Assembly (NCBI GenBank): GCA_000504625.1
Contig: AZHR01000002.1
Span: forward strand, 37,384 to 101,383
DNA from: an alpha proteobacterium SCGC AAA240-E13
GTDB lineage: Bacteria > Pseudomonadota > Alphaproteobacteria > Pelagibacterales > Pelagibacteraceae
Direction of reading: 5' to 3'
Length of the DNA: 64,000 bases
A program made the position numbers and the translations under genes. The notes below the pieces were generated by a model. That model did not search any database, had not been told where the DNA came from, and saw only the letters and a list, made by a program, of their open reading frames with translations. Below are positions 14,126-24,084 of the stretch, in pieces (the first letter of the stretch is position 1; every line of letters starts with the position of its first letter).

Positions 14126-14818
14126 TTAGTCAAAAATTGAATATCTTATAATGCAATAGATTGCTATAAAAGCATCAAGAAGACCAATTTTTTTTCCTTC
14201 CTCATAAGTTCTTCCTCTATAAGAAATTCCTACTTCATAAAATTTACATTTTTGTTTTGCAAGTTTAATAGTAACTTCGGGTTCAAATCCAAATCTTTTT
14301 TCTTTAAGATTTAATTTTAAAATTTTTTCTGATTTGAATGCTTTAAAACCAACTTCCATATCTGTCAGATTTAAGTTTGAAAATATATTCGAAAGAAAAG
14401 TCAATGCATTATTGCCAATCTTATGCCAAAAATATAGAACTCTATGCTCATCAGAACTAATAAACCTGGATCCATAAACTACATCAGCTCTTGATTTCAA
14501 TATAGGATTTATGAGTTTTTTGTATTCATTAGGATCATACTCTAAATCTGAGTCTTGAATAATAACTATTTCATTTTTTACCTTTTTTAATGCAGTTTGA
14601 ATTGCCGCACCCTTACCAAGATTTTTTTCATGTTTCATTAAGTTTATATTAGAAAATTTATTTGCTAACTTTTCAATTAATAAGCCTGATTTATCAGTAG
14701 AACCATCATCAACTATAAGTAAGTTATCATTTGTACTTAAATTTTTTATTGACTCGACAATTATCGACTCGATCGTTTTTTCTTCATTGTAGCAGGGTAT
14801 AATTACATCTATATTCAT
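14126..14818 (-). CDS. Family 2 glycosyltransferase (polyprenyl-phosphate sugar synthase type)
   Basis: Probably moves a sugar from a nucleotide donor to a lipid phosphate on the inner face of the membrane. The 230 residues match the dolichyl-phosphate mannose synthase type: IDVIIPCYNEEKTI start, LIVDDGSTDKSG near 35, EKNLGKGAAIQTAL near 64, IQDSDLEYDPNEY with the metal-binding DSD near 89, and DMEVGFKAFK plus GFEPEVTIKL in the acceptor part. No C-terminal membrane helices. It is divergent from a small anchored protein and a many-spanning GT-C-like protein, which may use the lipid-linked sugar. Confidence 0.85.
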   Translation of the reverse strand: MNIDVIIPCYNEEKTIESIIVESIKNLSTNDNLLIVDDGSTDKSGLLIEKLANKFSNINLMKHEKNLGKGAAIQTALKKVKNEIVIIQDSDLEYDPNEYKKLINPILKSRADVVYGSRFISSDEHRVLYFWHKIGNNALTFLSNIFSNLNLTDMEVGFKAFKSEKILKLNLKEKRFGFEPEVTIKLAKQKCKFYEVGISYRGRTYEEGKKIGLLDAFIAIYCIIRYSIFD

Positions 14819-14875
14819 ACTTATATTAGATTATTAAATATATTATGATAAAAATATATATTTAAATTTTCTTAA

Positions 14876-15304
14876 ATGAAAAGTATTTTTAAAAATAAAT
14901 TGAATTTGTTTCTTTTTTTTCTACTCATAATAAATTTAATCTATATTAAAAACATAAGTTATTTTAAGTTAGAAATTCTGAATAATTCATTTAATAAAAA
15001 CTGGATACCCATATATTCAATATATCGCTCGGAAGTAATTGAATCGAAATATTTATTAAGTAGAAACAAAATTAGTCAATTTAATCTCAGTAAAAAGATT
15101 ATAGGGGAATCTGACATCTGTTGTATCTCTGCTAACGCGGTAAAAGTTTCTGACCAATATACCCATTTTAGAATGGTAACATATAATTACCCAGTTAAAT
15201 TTAATTCTAATTCAAAATATTTTCTCTTCCTAAAAAATGAAAAAATTCCTAAAGGATGCAAAGAATTAGATCAGGGTGAATATCTAAAACTATCAATATG
15301 TTAA
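14876..15304 (+). CDS. Membrane-anchored protein of unknown function
   Basis: A 142-residue protein with one N-terminal hydrophobic segment (about residues 9-26) and a soluble remainder that likely faces the periplasm. Two cysteines adjoin in SDICCISAN and another ends the protein. It overlaps the start of the next gene by 7 nt, so the two are made together; it is probably an accessory part of that membrane protein. I recognise no family. Confidence 0.6.
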   Translation: MKSIFKNKLNLFLFFLLIINLIYIKNISYFKLEILNNSFNKNWIPIYSIYRSEVIESKYLLSRNKISQFNLSKKIIGESDICCISANAVKVSDQYTHFRMVTYNYPVKFNSNSKYFLFLKNEKIPKGCKELDQGEYLKLSIC

Positions 15305-16500
15305 GCCAAATTATAAAAGATTTTAAAATAGAAACTATCGTTTCAATCTTAGCATTATTAATTTTATTAAATTATCTTGCAATGTTTATAAATTATAATG
15401 AATTTATAATTAAATTAATATTTATTCTTTATGTTGTTACGATTTTATTTTTTATTGTTTATAAACCACTAAATTTTTTTCACCTAAAACTAACTCTAGT
15501 AGTTTTAATAATAATTGTTCTTGGAAATCCAACTTATTCTTGGGATTCATGGGCTATTTGGTTATTTCATGCAAAAAGAATTTTTTTGGAACAATCAATC
15601 ACCGCTCAATTGGATGGATATGCTATGTGGAGTCACAATGATTATCCTGTTATTGCTCCAGCATTTGCCGCTTCATTTGCAACACTAATTGGAAGTTGGA
15701 ATAATATTTTTCCTAAACTAGCTTTTTTATTAATGTTTTTTCCGCCACTAATTTTATCAATTAAAATATTTAATATTAGATACAATTTATTATTTTTAAT
15801 ATTAACCTTATTAATATTGAATTTACATATATTTATTGGTTCTACTGATGGACTCGTTGCTATATACTTTTCACTTAGTTCGTACTTGGTATATGATATT
15901 TTTTATAATAAACAAAATTCATTTTATTATTTGCTCATAGCTTTCTGCTTTTTTACTATTCTTTCTCTATTAAAAAACGAAGGAATAGTTATGATTCTAA
16001 TTTTATTAACTAGCATTATTATTATTAATTTTTCAAAAAAAAAATTTTTACAAAATTATAAAAAAATTATTTTCCTATTATTTTCAATTATTCCGATTCT
16101 AATCTGGAAAATTATGTGCATTAATCACAATATAAAAAATGATATCATAAACTATGATGTCTTGGATTTTTACAAAAATATGATCTTTGATTATGATTCG
16201 TTTAAATTGATATTTAAATTTTTAATATTGGATATAAAATTTATTATTTCAGTAATTTTTATTTTAATAGCCTTTAATTTAAATAAAAATAATAAAATTT
16301 TTTATTTCGGTTTTATTATTGGAATAAGTTATCTACTTTCATTAATTATCATTTATACAATTACACCTTATTACCTTCAGTGGCATCTGTCCTCGAGTGC
16401 TTCGAGAGTAATCATGTCACCTACTTTTTTATTTACTTTTTTTGGACTTTTGCAAGTATACTACAAATTTGGATATTACCCGCGACAACATCAACTATAA
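15298..16500 (+). CDS. Polytopic membrane protein, GT-C glycosyltransferase-like
   Basis: A 400-residue protein with about ten membrane helices. After the third helix it has TYSWDSWAIWLFHAKRIF, and a charged loop follows near residues 100-120 (MWSHNDYPVIAPAFAA), the layout of GT-C fold transferases that take sugars from polyprenyl phosphate. It ends with a SSSASRVIMSP loop and a last helix. The neighbouring divergent GT2 could supply the lipid-linked donor. The assignment to GT-C is by topology and loop character, not by a firm motif. Confidence 0.6.
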   Translation: MLSQIIKDFKIETIVSILALLILLNYLAMFINYNEFIIKLIFILYVVTILFFIVYKPLNFFHLKLTLVVLIIIVLGNPTYSWDSWAIWLFHAKRIFLEQSITAQLDGYAMWSHNDYPVIAPAFAASFATLIGSWNNIFPKLAFLLMFFPPLILSIKIFNIRYNLLFLILTLLILNLHIFIGSTDGLVAIYFSLSSYLVYDIFYNKQNSFYYLLIAFCFFTILSLLKNEGIVMILILLTSIIIINFSKKKFLQNYKKIIFLLFSIIPILIWKIMCINHNIKNDIINYDVLDFYKNMIFDYDSFKLIFKFLILDIKFIISVIFILIAFNLNKNNKIFYFGFIIGISYLLSLIIIYTITPYYLQWHLSSSASRVIMSPTFLFTFFGLLQVYYKFGYYPRQHQL

Positions 16501-16616
16501 ATATTTTTTACTTACAATTAACATAAATACTACAATAAAATGTTTAGACTTTTCTATCTATATTTAATTCTTCAGTTTTATATATAAAATCTTACAACAA
16601 AAATTGCTTATTAAAC

Positions 16617-17342
16617 TTAATCTCTAAAGTAAAATTTTTTAAATACAAAGCCTATTAATACAAGTATGAAAAAACAAACTATGGGAATGTAAATTTCAGG
16701 AGAAAGAAGAACGGTAACTAAACTTAGTTTCTCATTTTGATCTATAATATTTTCTATACCACTTCCAATTGATACAGTAACAAACATTGAAGGCATACTT
16801 CCTAAAAAAGTTGCAATAATATAATTTTTCATAGACATATTAAATAATATTGGCAAAGTGTTTTGTACTGCGTAAGGAGTTCCCCCTCCACCAATAAATC
16901 TGAAAAACATAAAATAAATGAGTTCGTTTTTATTAAAGAATTTTTTTAGTTTCAAAAATTTTGGAGCAAGTTTTTCTGTAATTATATCGTGAAAAAATAT
17001 TCCTACTAAAAAATATAATAATGTTGCTCCTATTGTAGTAGAGGTAAGAACGATTAATATTCCCAACCATTTGCCAAAAACAAAACCTGAAAATACTAAC
17101 AATGGCATAGCAAATCCAAGCAGCAAAACCCAAATTATGGAAAAAATGAAAAAAAAAGTTGATAGAGCTAATAAATTTTCACTTTTATATTTTAAAATTA
17201 CATTTTTATTTAACCTTATAAACTCATAACTAAAGAAATCTGAAATATTATAGTTTTTTAACAGAAAGGTAATTCCTGCTATTAATAATGATAAATAAAT
17301 AAATCCTATGATCCATTTAATATTAAGCGATTTAAGATTCAT
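16617..17342 (-). CDS. TVP38/TMEM64 (VTT-domain) membrane protein
   Basis: A DedA-superfamily inner-membrane protein. Members of this superfamily are linked to lipid-carrier or phospholipid scrambling. The 241 residues have five to six hydrophobic segments. The VTT core is seen as MPLLVFSGFVFGKWLGILIV, a GATLLYFLVG segment, and the re-entrant RFIGGGGTPYAVQNTLPI followed by FLGSMPSMF. Those motifs are the usual ones for the family. It stands alone, tail to tail with the GT-C-like gene. Confidence 0.85.
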   Translation of the reverse strand: MNLKSLNIKWIIGFIYLSLLIAGITFLLKNYNISDFFSYEFIRLNKNVILKYKSENLLALSTFFFIFSIIWVLLLGFAMPLLVFSGFVFGKWLGILIVLTSTTIGATLLYFLVGIFFHDIITEKLAPKFLKLKKFFNKNELIYFMFFRFIGGGGTPYAVQNTLPILFNMSMKNYIIATFLGSMPSMFVTVSIGSGIENIIDQNEKLSLVTVLLSPEIYIPIVCFFILVLIGFVFKKFYFRD

Positions 17343-17419
17343 GAATAAATTTTAAACTGTACATATTTATCCTTATTACCTATAAATAACAAAAATTTCA
17401 CAAAGTACTATACAATTTT

Positions 17420-17554
17420 ATGAAAAGAACATACCAGCCTAGTCGAATAGTTAGAAAAAGAAGACATGGATTCAGATCTAGAATGAAAACAAAAGCTGGA
17501 AGAAAAACCCTTTCCAGAAGAAGAATAAAGGGTAGAAAAGGTCTATCTAAATAG
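17420..17554 (+). CDS. rpmH: Ribosomal protein L34
   Basis: Forty-four residues beginning [18 protein letters not shown] and ending in the basic [13 protein letters not shown]; this matches bacterial L34 from end to end. It belongs to the large ribosomal subunit. It opens the conserved rpmH-rnpA-yidD-yidC cluster; the rnpA ATG begins 5 nt after its stop. Confidence 0.97.
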   Translation: MKRTYQPSRIVRKRRHGFRSRMKTKAGRKTLSRRRIKGRKGLSK

Positions 17555-17559
17555 CTTTG

Positions 17560-17916
17560 ATGATCAAATTAAAAAGTCTCAGTTCTGATTCCCAATTCAA
17601 AAAACTATTAACTCAAAACAAAATCCATACAGATTATTTTTCAGTTTATTTTGGCAAAAATTTAACAAAACAAAATAACAATAAATTAAATATTAGTTTT
17701 ATAACAAGAAAAAAGATAGGTAATTCTGTAGTCAGAAATAAAATCAAAAGAAAATTAAGATCGGCTATTCAAAATAATTTGAAAAATAAAAAAACCATAA
17801 ACATTAATTATTCTTATATAATATTTGGAAAAACCAAAACCTACAGTGAAAAATATTCTATGATTTCCAATGCATTAGATAGAACATTCATTAAAATAAA
17901 GCAAATAAACAATTAA
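17560..17916 (+). CDS. rnpA: Ribonuclease P protein component
   Basis: Protein cofactor of the ribozyme that trims tRNA 5' ends. The 118 residues are lysine-rich. The RNA-binding motif is seen as KKIGNSVVRNKIKRKLR near residues 50-66, and the N-terminal FKKLLTQNKIH region matches family members. A TTG precedes the ATG in frame; the ATG at 17560 is preferred. Position between rpmH and yidD agrees with the universal order. Confidence 0.94.
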   Translation: MIKLKSLSSDSQFKKLLTQNKIHTDYFSVYFGKNLTKQNNNKLNISFITRKKIGNSVVRNKIKRKLRSAIQNNLKNKKTININYSYIIFGKTKTYSEKYSMISNALDRTFIKIKQINN

Positions 17917-17917
17917 C

Positions 17918-18175
17918 ATGAAGCTTATAAATTTAACTCTAATTATAATAATAAAATTTTATAAATATTTTATATCTCCCTATATTGGTTCAAACTGTAG
18001 ATATCTACCAACATGTTCCAATTATTTTTTAGACTGTATTAAATTAAATGGAGCAGCAAAAGGATGTGTCTTGGGAATTAAAAGAATTTTAAGATGTCAT
18101 CCAATTAAAGTTTTGGGAGGTAGTGATGGATATGACCCTGTTCCAAATTTAGCTTCAAAAAGAAAAATAAAATAG
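17918..18175 (+). CDS. yidD: Membrane protein insertion efficiency factor YidD
   Basis: A small membrane-associated helper of YidC. The 85 residues show the family hallmark YKYFISPYIGSNCRYLPTCS with its paired cysteines, followed by CVLGIKRILRCHP and ending GYDPVP. It starts 1 nt after rnpA and is followed by yidC after 1 nt. Length is normal. Confidence 0.95.
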   Translation: MKLINLTLIIIIKFYKYFISPYIGSNCRYLPTCSNYFLDCIKLNGAAKGCVLGIKRILRCHPIKVLGGSDGYDPVPNLASKRKIK

Positions 18176-18176
18176 T

Positions 18177-19862
18177 ATGGAAGGCAAAAATCTCATTTTA
18201 GCAATTTCTTTATCTGCTTTAGTATTAATAATGTGGGCAACATTTTTTGCACCACCTCCACCAACAATTGATAAAGAACAAAATAAAATTGAAAAAACTC
18301 AAAAAAAAGATGACGAAATATCTTCTCCATCTATAGATGCCAAAAAAGAAACTGTCACCTTAACAAGAGCAAAATCTTTAAAATCTACAAAAAGAATTTC
18401 TATTAAAAATGAAAATATATCTGGATCCATTTCATTAACGGGTGGAATTATAGATGATATAACTTTTAAGAATTATAACCAAAAGTTAAATTCTGAAGAA
18501 AAAGTAATTTTACTAAATCCAAATACTTCTGAAGATGGTTACTATATTGAAACTGGATGGGCTTCTACTAACAAAGATATGGATTTACCAAACAATAAAA
18601 CAGAATGGTCTATTGTTGGAAATTCTAAACTAACTCCCAACAATCCTGTTACTCTTAAATGGACGAATAATAAAGGTATTACATTTACAAAAATTATTGA
18701 ATTGGATGAGAAATTTTTATTTAAAATAAATCAAAAAATTAAAAATGATGGAAATAATAATTATGATTTTTATCCATATGCACAAATTGTAAGAAATAAG
18801 AAACCCGAAGTATTAGGATTCTATATACTTCATGAGGGCTTCATTGGTGTATTCGATGAAGAACTTAAAGAAGAAGATTATAAAGATATAGAAGAAAAAA
18901 AATTTACAGCAAATTCTTCCTCTGGTTGGCTGGGTATCACTGATAAATATTGGATTACAGCTATTGTTCCAGAAAAAAACAAAGATTTTAAGTCAGAATT
19001 TATTTACGATAAAAATTACAGAGCCAACTTTATACAGACAGAGCCAATCCAAAGCTTACCAAATCAAACAATTTCAAGTGAGATAAGAGTTTTTACTGCT
19101 GCTAAAGAAGTGGCTGTAATTGATGGATACGCTAAAAATCAAGAAATAGAAAAGTTTGATTTAACTATAGATTGGGGTTGGTTTTATTTTTTTACTAAAC
19201 CTTTATTTTTTGTAGCAGATTATTTCTTCAAACTTACGGGAAATTTTGGAGTTGCAATTATTTTAATAACCGCATGTATAAGATTGATATTTTTTCCCCT
19301 AGCAAATTATTCGTTTAGATCAATGGCAAAAATGAAAGTTTTACAGCCAGAAATGGTAAGACTGAAAGAACTGCACAAAGAAGATAAAGTTAAGCTTCAA
19401 CAAGAAATGATGGCTTTATATAAGAGAGAAAAGGTCAATCCCATTTCAGGTTGTCTTCCAGTTATAATACAAATTCCTTTTTTCTTTGCGATTTATAAAA
19501 TGTTGTTTGTAACAATCGAAATGAGACAACAGCCTTTTTTTGGATGGATACAAGATCTTTCTGCGAGAGATCCAACGTCGATATTTAATTTATTTGGATT
19601 AATACCTTGGGATCCACCAACGTTTTTGATGATTGGAGTTTGGCCAATTATGATGGGTGTTACTATGTACATTCAACAAAAACTCAATCCAACGCCGCCT
19701 GATCCAATGCAGGCAAAGATTTTTATGTTCTTTCCATTATTTTTAACAATTATCTTGGCTCCATTTCCTTCGGGTTTAGTTGTTTATTGGACCATAAATA
19801 ATATTCTAACTATGGCTCAACAGTGGGTAATAATAAAAAGAACTACGGTTAAAACTGTTTAA
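18177..19862 (+). CDS. yidC: Membrane protein insertase YidC
   Basis: Inserts and folds inner-membrane proteins. The 561 residues follow the gram-negative plan: an N-terminal signal-anchor helix (about 5-24), a charged linker, a large periplasmic beta domain (to about residue 330), and the conserved five-helix core with YFFKLTGNFGVAIILITACI, the cytosolic KMKVLQPEM coiled coil, NPISGCLPVIIQIPFFFAIY and the final helix pair near PFPSGLVVYWTINNILTMAQQ. It follows yidD and is followed after 3 nt by argB. The GTPase gene engB, often found after yidC, is absent here. Confidence 0.97.
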   Translation: MEGKNLILAISLSALVLIMWATFFAPPPPTIDKEQNKIEKTQKKDDEISSPSIDAKKETVTLTRAKSLKSTKRISIKNENISGSISLTGGIIDDITFKNYNQKLNSEEKVILLNPNTSEDGYYIETGWASTNKDMDLPNNKTEWSIVGNSKLTPNNPVTLKWTNNKGITFTKIIELDEKFLFKINQKIKNDGNNNYDFYPYAQIVRNKKPEVLGFYILHEGFIGVFDEELKEEDYKDIEEKKFTANSSSGWLGITDKYWITAIVPEKNKDFKSEFIYDKNYRANFIQTEPIQSLPNQTISSEIRVFTAAKEVAVIDGYAKNQEIEKFDLTIDWGWFYFFTKPLFFVADYFFKLTGNFGVAIILITACIRLIFFPLANYSFRSMAKMKVLQPEMVRLKELHKEDKVKLQQEMMALYKREKVNPISGCLPVIIQIPFFFAIYKMLFVTIEMRQQPFFGWIQDLSARDPTSIFNLFGLIPWDPPTFLMIGVWPIMMGVTMYIQQKLNPTPPDPMQAKIFMFFPLFLTIILAPFPSGLVVYWTINNILTMAQQWVIIKRTTVKTV

Positions 19863-19865
19863 ATA

Positions 19866-20738
19866 ATGCTATCTGCTAAAAATTTAGATAATCAAATAGA
19901 ACAATTGTGGCCTGACAATGGTCCTTCAACAAAAGAAGTTTCAAAATATTTAAAGAAATATCAGAATGAAAAAATAGTTATAAAATGTGGAGGAAAAGTT
20001 CTTCTAGATCCAATTCTATTGGATGGCATGATTGGAGATATAGCAATTTTGAAAAAACTAGGCTTAACCCCCATTCTGGTACATGGCGGTGGCCTTGGTA
20101 TAAAGAAAAAATTGGATGAATTAAATATTGAAAGCAAGTTTATCATGGGACTAAGAGTAACTGATGAAAAAATGATAAAAATTGTTGAAGAAATAATGAT
20201 TGAATTTAACAAAGAAATTATTAAAGCCTTAGAAAAAAAATCTTGCAAAGCAAAATCTATAACAATTAAAGAAAATAATATAATTTATGTTGAACAGGAA
20301 AATAAAGAACTGGGATACGTTGGAAAACCAGTAAAAGTAAATACTGACTTGCTAAATGATATAATTCAAAAAGATTTCATTCCAATTGTAACACCAATGG
20401 GTTTGGATCAAAAAGGACAAGCATATAACATTAATGCTGATACAACCGCAGGTGCTTTGGCAAGAAGTCTTAAATCAAGAAGATTATTGTTAGCAACAGA
20501 TGTTGAAGGAGTTCTTGATAAAAATGAAAAATTAATTTCTGAAATTAGATCAAACGAAGCTGAAAAATTGATTAACGATCAAACGATTCATGGTGGAATG
20601 ATACCAAAAATCAAAACTTGCATTGAAGCTGTAAATAATGGTGTAAGAGGTGTTGTAATAATTGACGGCAGAAAACCACATTCTATTCTTTTCGAACTAT
20701 TTTCAGATCTAGGTGCAGGAACTCTTATAAGAAAATGA
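19866..20738 (+). CDS. argB: Acetylglutamate kinase
   Basis: Second step of arginine synthesis: phosphorylates N-acetylglutamate. The 290 residues carry the amino-acid-kinase motifs KCGGKVLLD near 37, PILVHGGGLGIKKKL near 69, YNINADTTAGALARSLKSRR near 190 and GGMIPKIKTCIEAVNNGVRG near 245. The long N-terminal helix before residue 25 resembles arginine-sensitive hexameric enzymes. The stop overlaps the next gene start (ATGA). Confidence 0.95.
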   Translation: MLSAKNLDNQIEQLWPDNGPSTKEVSKYLKKYQNEKIVIKCGGKVLLDPILLDGMIGDIAILKKLGLTPILVHGGGLGIKKKLDELNIESKFIMGLRVTDEKMIKIVEEIMIEFNKEIIKALEKKSCKAKSITIKENNIIYVEQENKELGYVGKPVKVNTDLLNDIIQKDFIPIVTPMGLDQKGQAYNINADTTAGALARSLKSRRLLLATDVEGVLDKNEKLISEIRSNEAEKLINDQTIHGGMIPKIKTCIEAVNNGVRGVVIIDGRKPHSILFELFSDLGAGTLIRK

Positions 20739-21406
20739 AAGAACTCGAATCAATCAAGTATTGGATCTTTGATCTTGATAACACTTTATATTCTGGAGAA
20801 ACCAGAGTTTTTGATCAGGTCTCTAAAAAAATGTCAGAGTACATATCTAAAAAACTCAATGTAAGTACAGTTGAAGCAAAAGAAATTCAAAAAAATTATT
20901 TTTATGAATACAATACAACTCTTAATGGGATGATTAAAAATCACAAGATCGATGCAAATGAATTTTTAGAATTTGTTCATAACATTGATATTGATTTTCT
21001 TAAAAAAGATTCAATGCTCAGTGAAGAATTAAAAAAACTTGATGGAAAAAAAATTATATTTACCAATGGTTCCAGAAAACATGCTCTTAATGTTACAAAA
21101 CGAATTGGAATTGATCAGTATTTTGACGATATCTTTGATATTGTTGATTGTGAGTTTGTACCAAAGCCTGCGATCCAGCCCTATAAAAAGTTAGTAGAAA
21201 AACATAAAATTGACCCAAAATTATGTGGATTTGTTGAAGATATTGCAAGAAATTTAAAACCGGCATATGAAATGGGTATGAAAACAGTTTGGATCAAAAA
21301 CGATGAACCTTGGGCAAGAAAATTTTCAGATAGTGATTTTATTGATTTTAAAACGAATAACTTATCTGAATTTTTAAAACAAATTAATTTATTAAAAGCT
21401 GCATAA
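20735..21406 (+). CDS. HAD-family phosphatase, pyrimidine 5'-nucleotidase type
   Basis: A 223-residue HAD hydrolase. Motif I is [10 protein letters not shown] (the aspartates are nucleophile and acid/base), motif II is FTNGS near residue 110, motif III lysine is in [10 protein letters not shown] and motif IV is [17 protein letters not shown]. The DNTLYSG form and the long helical cap match the SDT1-like pyrimidine 5'-nucleotidases that alphaproteobacteria often carry next to argB/dapD. The exact substrate is not shown by the sequence. It is coupled to argB (ATGA) and to dapD (TAATG). Confidence 0.85.
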   Translation: MKELESIKYWIFDLDNTLYSGETRVFDQVSKKMSEYISKKLNVSTVEAKEIQKNYFYEYNTTLNGMIKNHKIDANEFLEFVHNIDIDFLKKDSMLSEELKKLDGKKIIFTNGSRKHALNVTKRIGIDQYFDDIFDIVDCEFVPKPAIQPYKKLVEKHKIDPKLCGFVEDIARNLKPAYEMGMKTVWIKNDEPWARKFSDSDFIDFKTNNLSEFLKQINLLKAA

Positions 21407-22233
21407 TGGATTTTAAATCTTTTGAAAAAATAATTAACGAAGCTTGGGAAAGTAAAAACCAGGTTAGTTCTAAATCAAATAAAAAATTACTAAAAACAAT
21501 TAATCAAACAATTGAATTATTAGATTCTGGAAAAATAAGAGTTGCCGAAAAGAAAAATAATTCATGGATGACCAATCAATGGGTAAAAAAAGCAATTTTA
21601 CTAAGTTTTAGAGTAAACGAAATGAAAACCTCTAAAGGGCCTTATTCTACTTGGTTTGATAAAGTTGAAGGAAAAACCCAAAAGTGGGGCAAAAAAAAAT
21701 TAATTAAAGCTGGATTTAGATCGGTACCTAACGGAGTTGTTCGAAAGGGAGCATTTATTGCAAAAAATGTTATTTTGATGCCATCTTTTGTAAATCTTGG
21801 AGCCTACGTTGATGAAGGAACAATGATTGATACGTGGGCTTCTGTTGGATCATGTGCTCAAGTTGGAAAAAATTGTCATATCTCCGGGGGAGCTGGAATT
21901 GGTGGTGTATTAGAACCCATGCAAGCAAATCCAACCATCATTGAAGATAATTGTTTTGTTGGTGCACGTTCAGAAGTTGTTGAAGGTGTTATTGTTGGAG
22001 AAGGATCTGTTTTGTCTATGGGTGTGTTCATAGGTAAATCCACAAAAATTGTGAATAGATCAACGGGGGAAATCTTATTTGGAAAAATTCCACCTTATTC
22101 AGTAGTTGTTCCAGGTAGCTTACCGAGCAAAAACAATCCTGATGGACCTGCTTTATATTGTGTAGTAATTATTAAACAGGTTGATGAAAAAACTAGATCA
22201 AAAACATCAATTAACGATCTATTGAGAGAATAA
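21406..22233 (+). CDS. dapD: Tetrahydrodipicolinate N-succinyltransferase
   Basis: Adds a succinyl group in the lysine/diaminopimelate pathway. The 275 residues have a helical N-terminal domain with [20 protein letters not shown] and a left-handed beta-helix of hexapeptide repeats from about residue 105 to 225, including [20 protein letters not shown] and [17 protein letters not shown]. The TAATG overlap with the HAD gene and the dapE gene 3 nt downstream place it in the DAP operon. Confidence 0.96.
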   Translation: MDFKSFEKIINEAWESKNQVSSKSNKKLLKTINQTIELLDSGKIRVAEKKNNSWMTNQWVKKAILLSFRVNEMKTSKGPYSTWFDKVEGKTQKWGKKKLIKAGFRSVPNGVVRKGAFIAKNVILMPSFVNLGAYVDEGTMIDTWASVGSCAQVGKNCHISGGAGIGGVLEPMQANPTIIEDNCFVGARSEVVEGVIVGEGSVLSMGVFIGKSTKIVNRSTGEILFGKIPPYSVVVPGSLPSKNNPDGPALYCVVIIKQVDEKTRSKTSINDLLRE

Positions 22234-22236
22234 TTA

Positions 22237-23391
22237 ATGCCAATATTTAACGAATTAAAATTAGCTAAGGAGCTAATGAGATTTCCAAGCATTACACCAG
22301 TTGATGCTGGAACAATGAATTTTCTAGCAAGAAAATTAAGATCCTTAGGATTTAAATGTAAAATATTAGAATTTAAATCCAAAAATTCAAAACCTGTAAA
22401 AAATTTATATGCAAGACTGGGAAAAGCTAGACCCAATTTTTGTTATGCAGGTCACACAGATGTTGTGCCTCCTGGAAAATTAAGTGACTGGACAGTCAAT
22501 CCCTTCAAACCAGCGGTTATAAAAAATAACTTAATTGGTCGCGGTGCTAATGACATGAAAGCATCGGTTGCTTGCTTTGTTGCGGCGGTAAGCAAATTTA
22601 AAAGTAAAAAATTTAAAGGCTCAATAAGTTTATTAATTACGGGTGATGAAGAAGGAATTGCAATTAACGGAACTAAAAGAGTTGTTGAATATTTAAAAAG
22701 AAAAAAAGAGAAAATTGATTTTTGTCTAGTAGGTGAACCTACCAATCAAAACAAGCTGGGAGAAATGATGAAGATTGGTAGAAGAGGAAGTATCACCGGT
22801 TATCTAACAGTTTGTGGAACCCAAGGGCATGCCGCCTATCCTCATGATGCCAATAATCCTGCTCCAGTTATGACAAAAATATTAAATCAAATTGAAAATA
22901 CAAAACTTGATAAAGGAACAAAGAGCTTTCAGCCTTCAAACCTTGAAATAGTGAAAATTAATACTGACAATACTGCCGATAACGTTATTCCAGCAGAAGT
23001 AACAGCAACTTTTAATATAAGATTCAACGATAGACATTCATCAAGTTCATTGAAAAAGAAACTAAATAATATATTTAGAAAAGCTTGTAGAAAAAGTAAG
23101 TGTTCTTTTAAAATTTCTTACATGGTATCTGGAGAAGCTTTTATTACAGTTCCTAACAAGACAACCAGAATGATTCAAAATACCATTAAAAAGATAACTA
23201 AAATAAAGCCAAAACTATCAACATCTGGCGGAACATCGGATGCAAGATTTATAAAAAAAATATCACCATGTGTAGAATTTGGTTTGGTCGGAAAAACCAT
23301 GCATAAGGTTGATGAAGCAGTATCTATTTCAGATCTAAAAAAATTAACTAATATATATAATAGTATTTTAATAAATTATTTTGCGAAGTAA
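22237..23391 (+). CDS. dapE: Succinyl-diaminopimelate desuccinylase
   Basis: Removes succinate from N-succinyl-L,L-diaminopimelate. A 384-residue M20-type metallopeptidase with the zinc motif AGHTDVVPPG near 69, GRGANDMKAS with the bridging aspartate near 102, the GDEEG glutamates near 135, VGEPT near 166 and the last zinc histidine in GLVGKTMHKVDE. Length fits DapE. It directly follows dapD, and its stop overlaps the next ATG. Confidence 0.96.
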   Translation: MPIFNELKLAKELMRFPSITPVDAGTMNFLARKLRSLGFKCKILEFKSKNSKPVKNLYARLGKARPNFCYAGHTDVVPPGKLSDWTVNPFKPAVIKNNLIGRGANDMKASVACFVAAVSKFKSKKFKGSISLLITGDEEGIAINGTKRVVEYLKRKKEKIDFCLVGEPTNQNKLGEMMKIGRRGSITGYLTVCGTQGHAAYPHDANNPAPVMTKILNQIENTKLDKGTKSFQPSNLEIVKINTDNTADNVIPAEVTATFNIRFNDRHSSSSLKKKLNNIFRKACRKSKCSFKISYMVSGEAFITVPNKTTRMIQNTIKKITKIKPKLSTSGGTSDARFIKKISPCVEFGLVGKTMHKVDEAVSISDLKKLTNIYNSILINYFAK

Positions 23392-24059
23392 TGATCGAAA
23401 ATAAATTAAATTTTTTCTTTAAAAACCAAATTTGGCACATCGGTGGCCTAATCGTTTTATATTATGTGGCTCTCCAGATGATTGATTTTGAAAATAATTC
23501 AAACGTATTTCTTGGGATTAGTGCAAAAAATTGGTTCTTATTTTCTATGTTAACTCCATTGCTTCATCAAGGTTATGTCTGGTTATGCTGGAGGTCAGAA
23601 TTATGTTGGCAAACAATTAGCAGAACCATTGGATTCAAAGCTTACGTTTTAATTTTTTTCATAATTGCGATTTTAAGATTATTTTCTATTGGATTATGTT
23701 TTGCTGATTATGGAACTTGGTTTACCCCAAGCTGGATAGCATGGAGCGTATCCTTGTTAATTTTTATCCCATTTGTTTATACAATCTATTCTATAAAAAA
23801 ATATTTTGGATTTATGCGCGCAACTGGGATTGATCATTTTGATCCAAGTTACAAAGATAAACCTTTTGAAAGAAGAGGAATTTTTAAATGGACTCCTAAT
23901 GCAATGTATACTTTTGCCATTGCCGTATTTTTTGGCTTTGCTATTTCCACAGGATCAAAAGCAATGTTTGTATTTGCTGCTTATACTTATATTGGAACAT
24001 GGTTACATTATTTCTGCACAGAGAAAGAAGATTTTAAAGTCATATATGGAAACGGTTAA
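23391..24059 (+). CDS. Membrane protein, isoprenylcysteine/phospholipid methyltransferase-like
   Basis: A 222-residue protein with about five membrane helices. The C-terminal part (PNAMYTFAIAVFFGFAIS, then YIGTWLHYFCTEKEDFKVIYG) resembles the SAM-binding end of the ICMT/PEMT superfamily, in which a histidine and a glutamate flank the last helix. N-terminal half WHIGGLIVLYYVALQ and LLHQGYVWLCWRSELCW is unlike soluble enzymes. It could methylate a lipid head group or a prenyl-type substrate. It overlaps the dapE stop by 1 nt but is not known to be linked to lysine synthesis. Confidence 0.6.
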   Translation: MIENKLNFFFKNQIWHIGGLIVLYYVALQMIDFENNSNVFLGISAKNWFLFSMLTPLLHQGYVWLCWRSELCWQTISRTIGFKAYVLIFFIIAILRLFSIGLCFADYGTWFTPSWIAWSVSLLIFIPFVYTIYSIKKYFGFMRATGIDHFDPSYKDKPFERRGIFKWTPNAMYTFAIAVFFGFAISTGSKAMFVFAAYTYIGTWLHYFCTEKEDFKVIYGNG

Positions 24060-24084
24060 ATAGCTTAAAAAATAATTTATCTTT

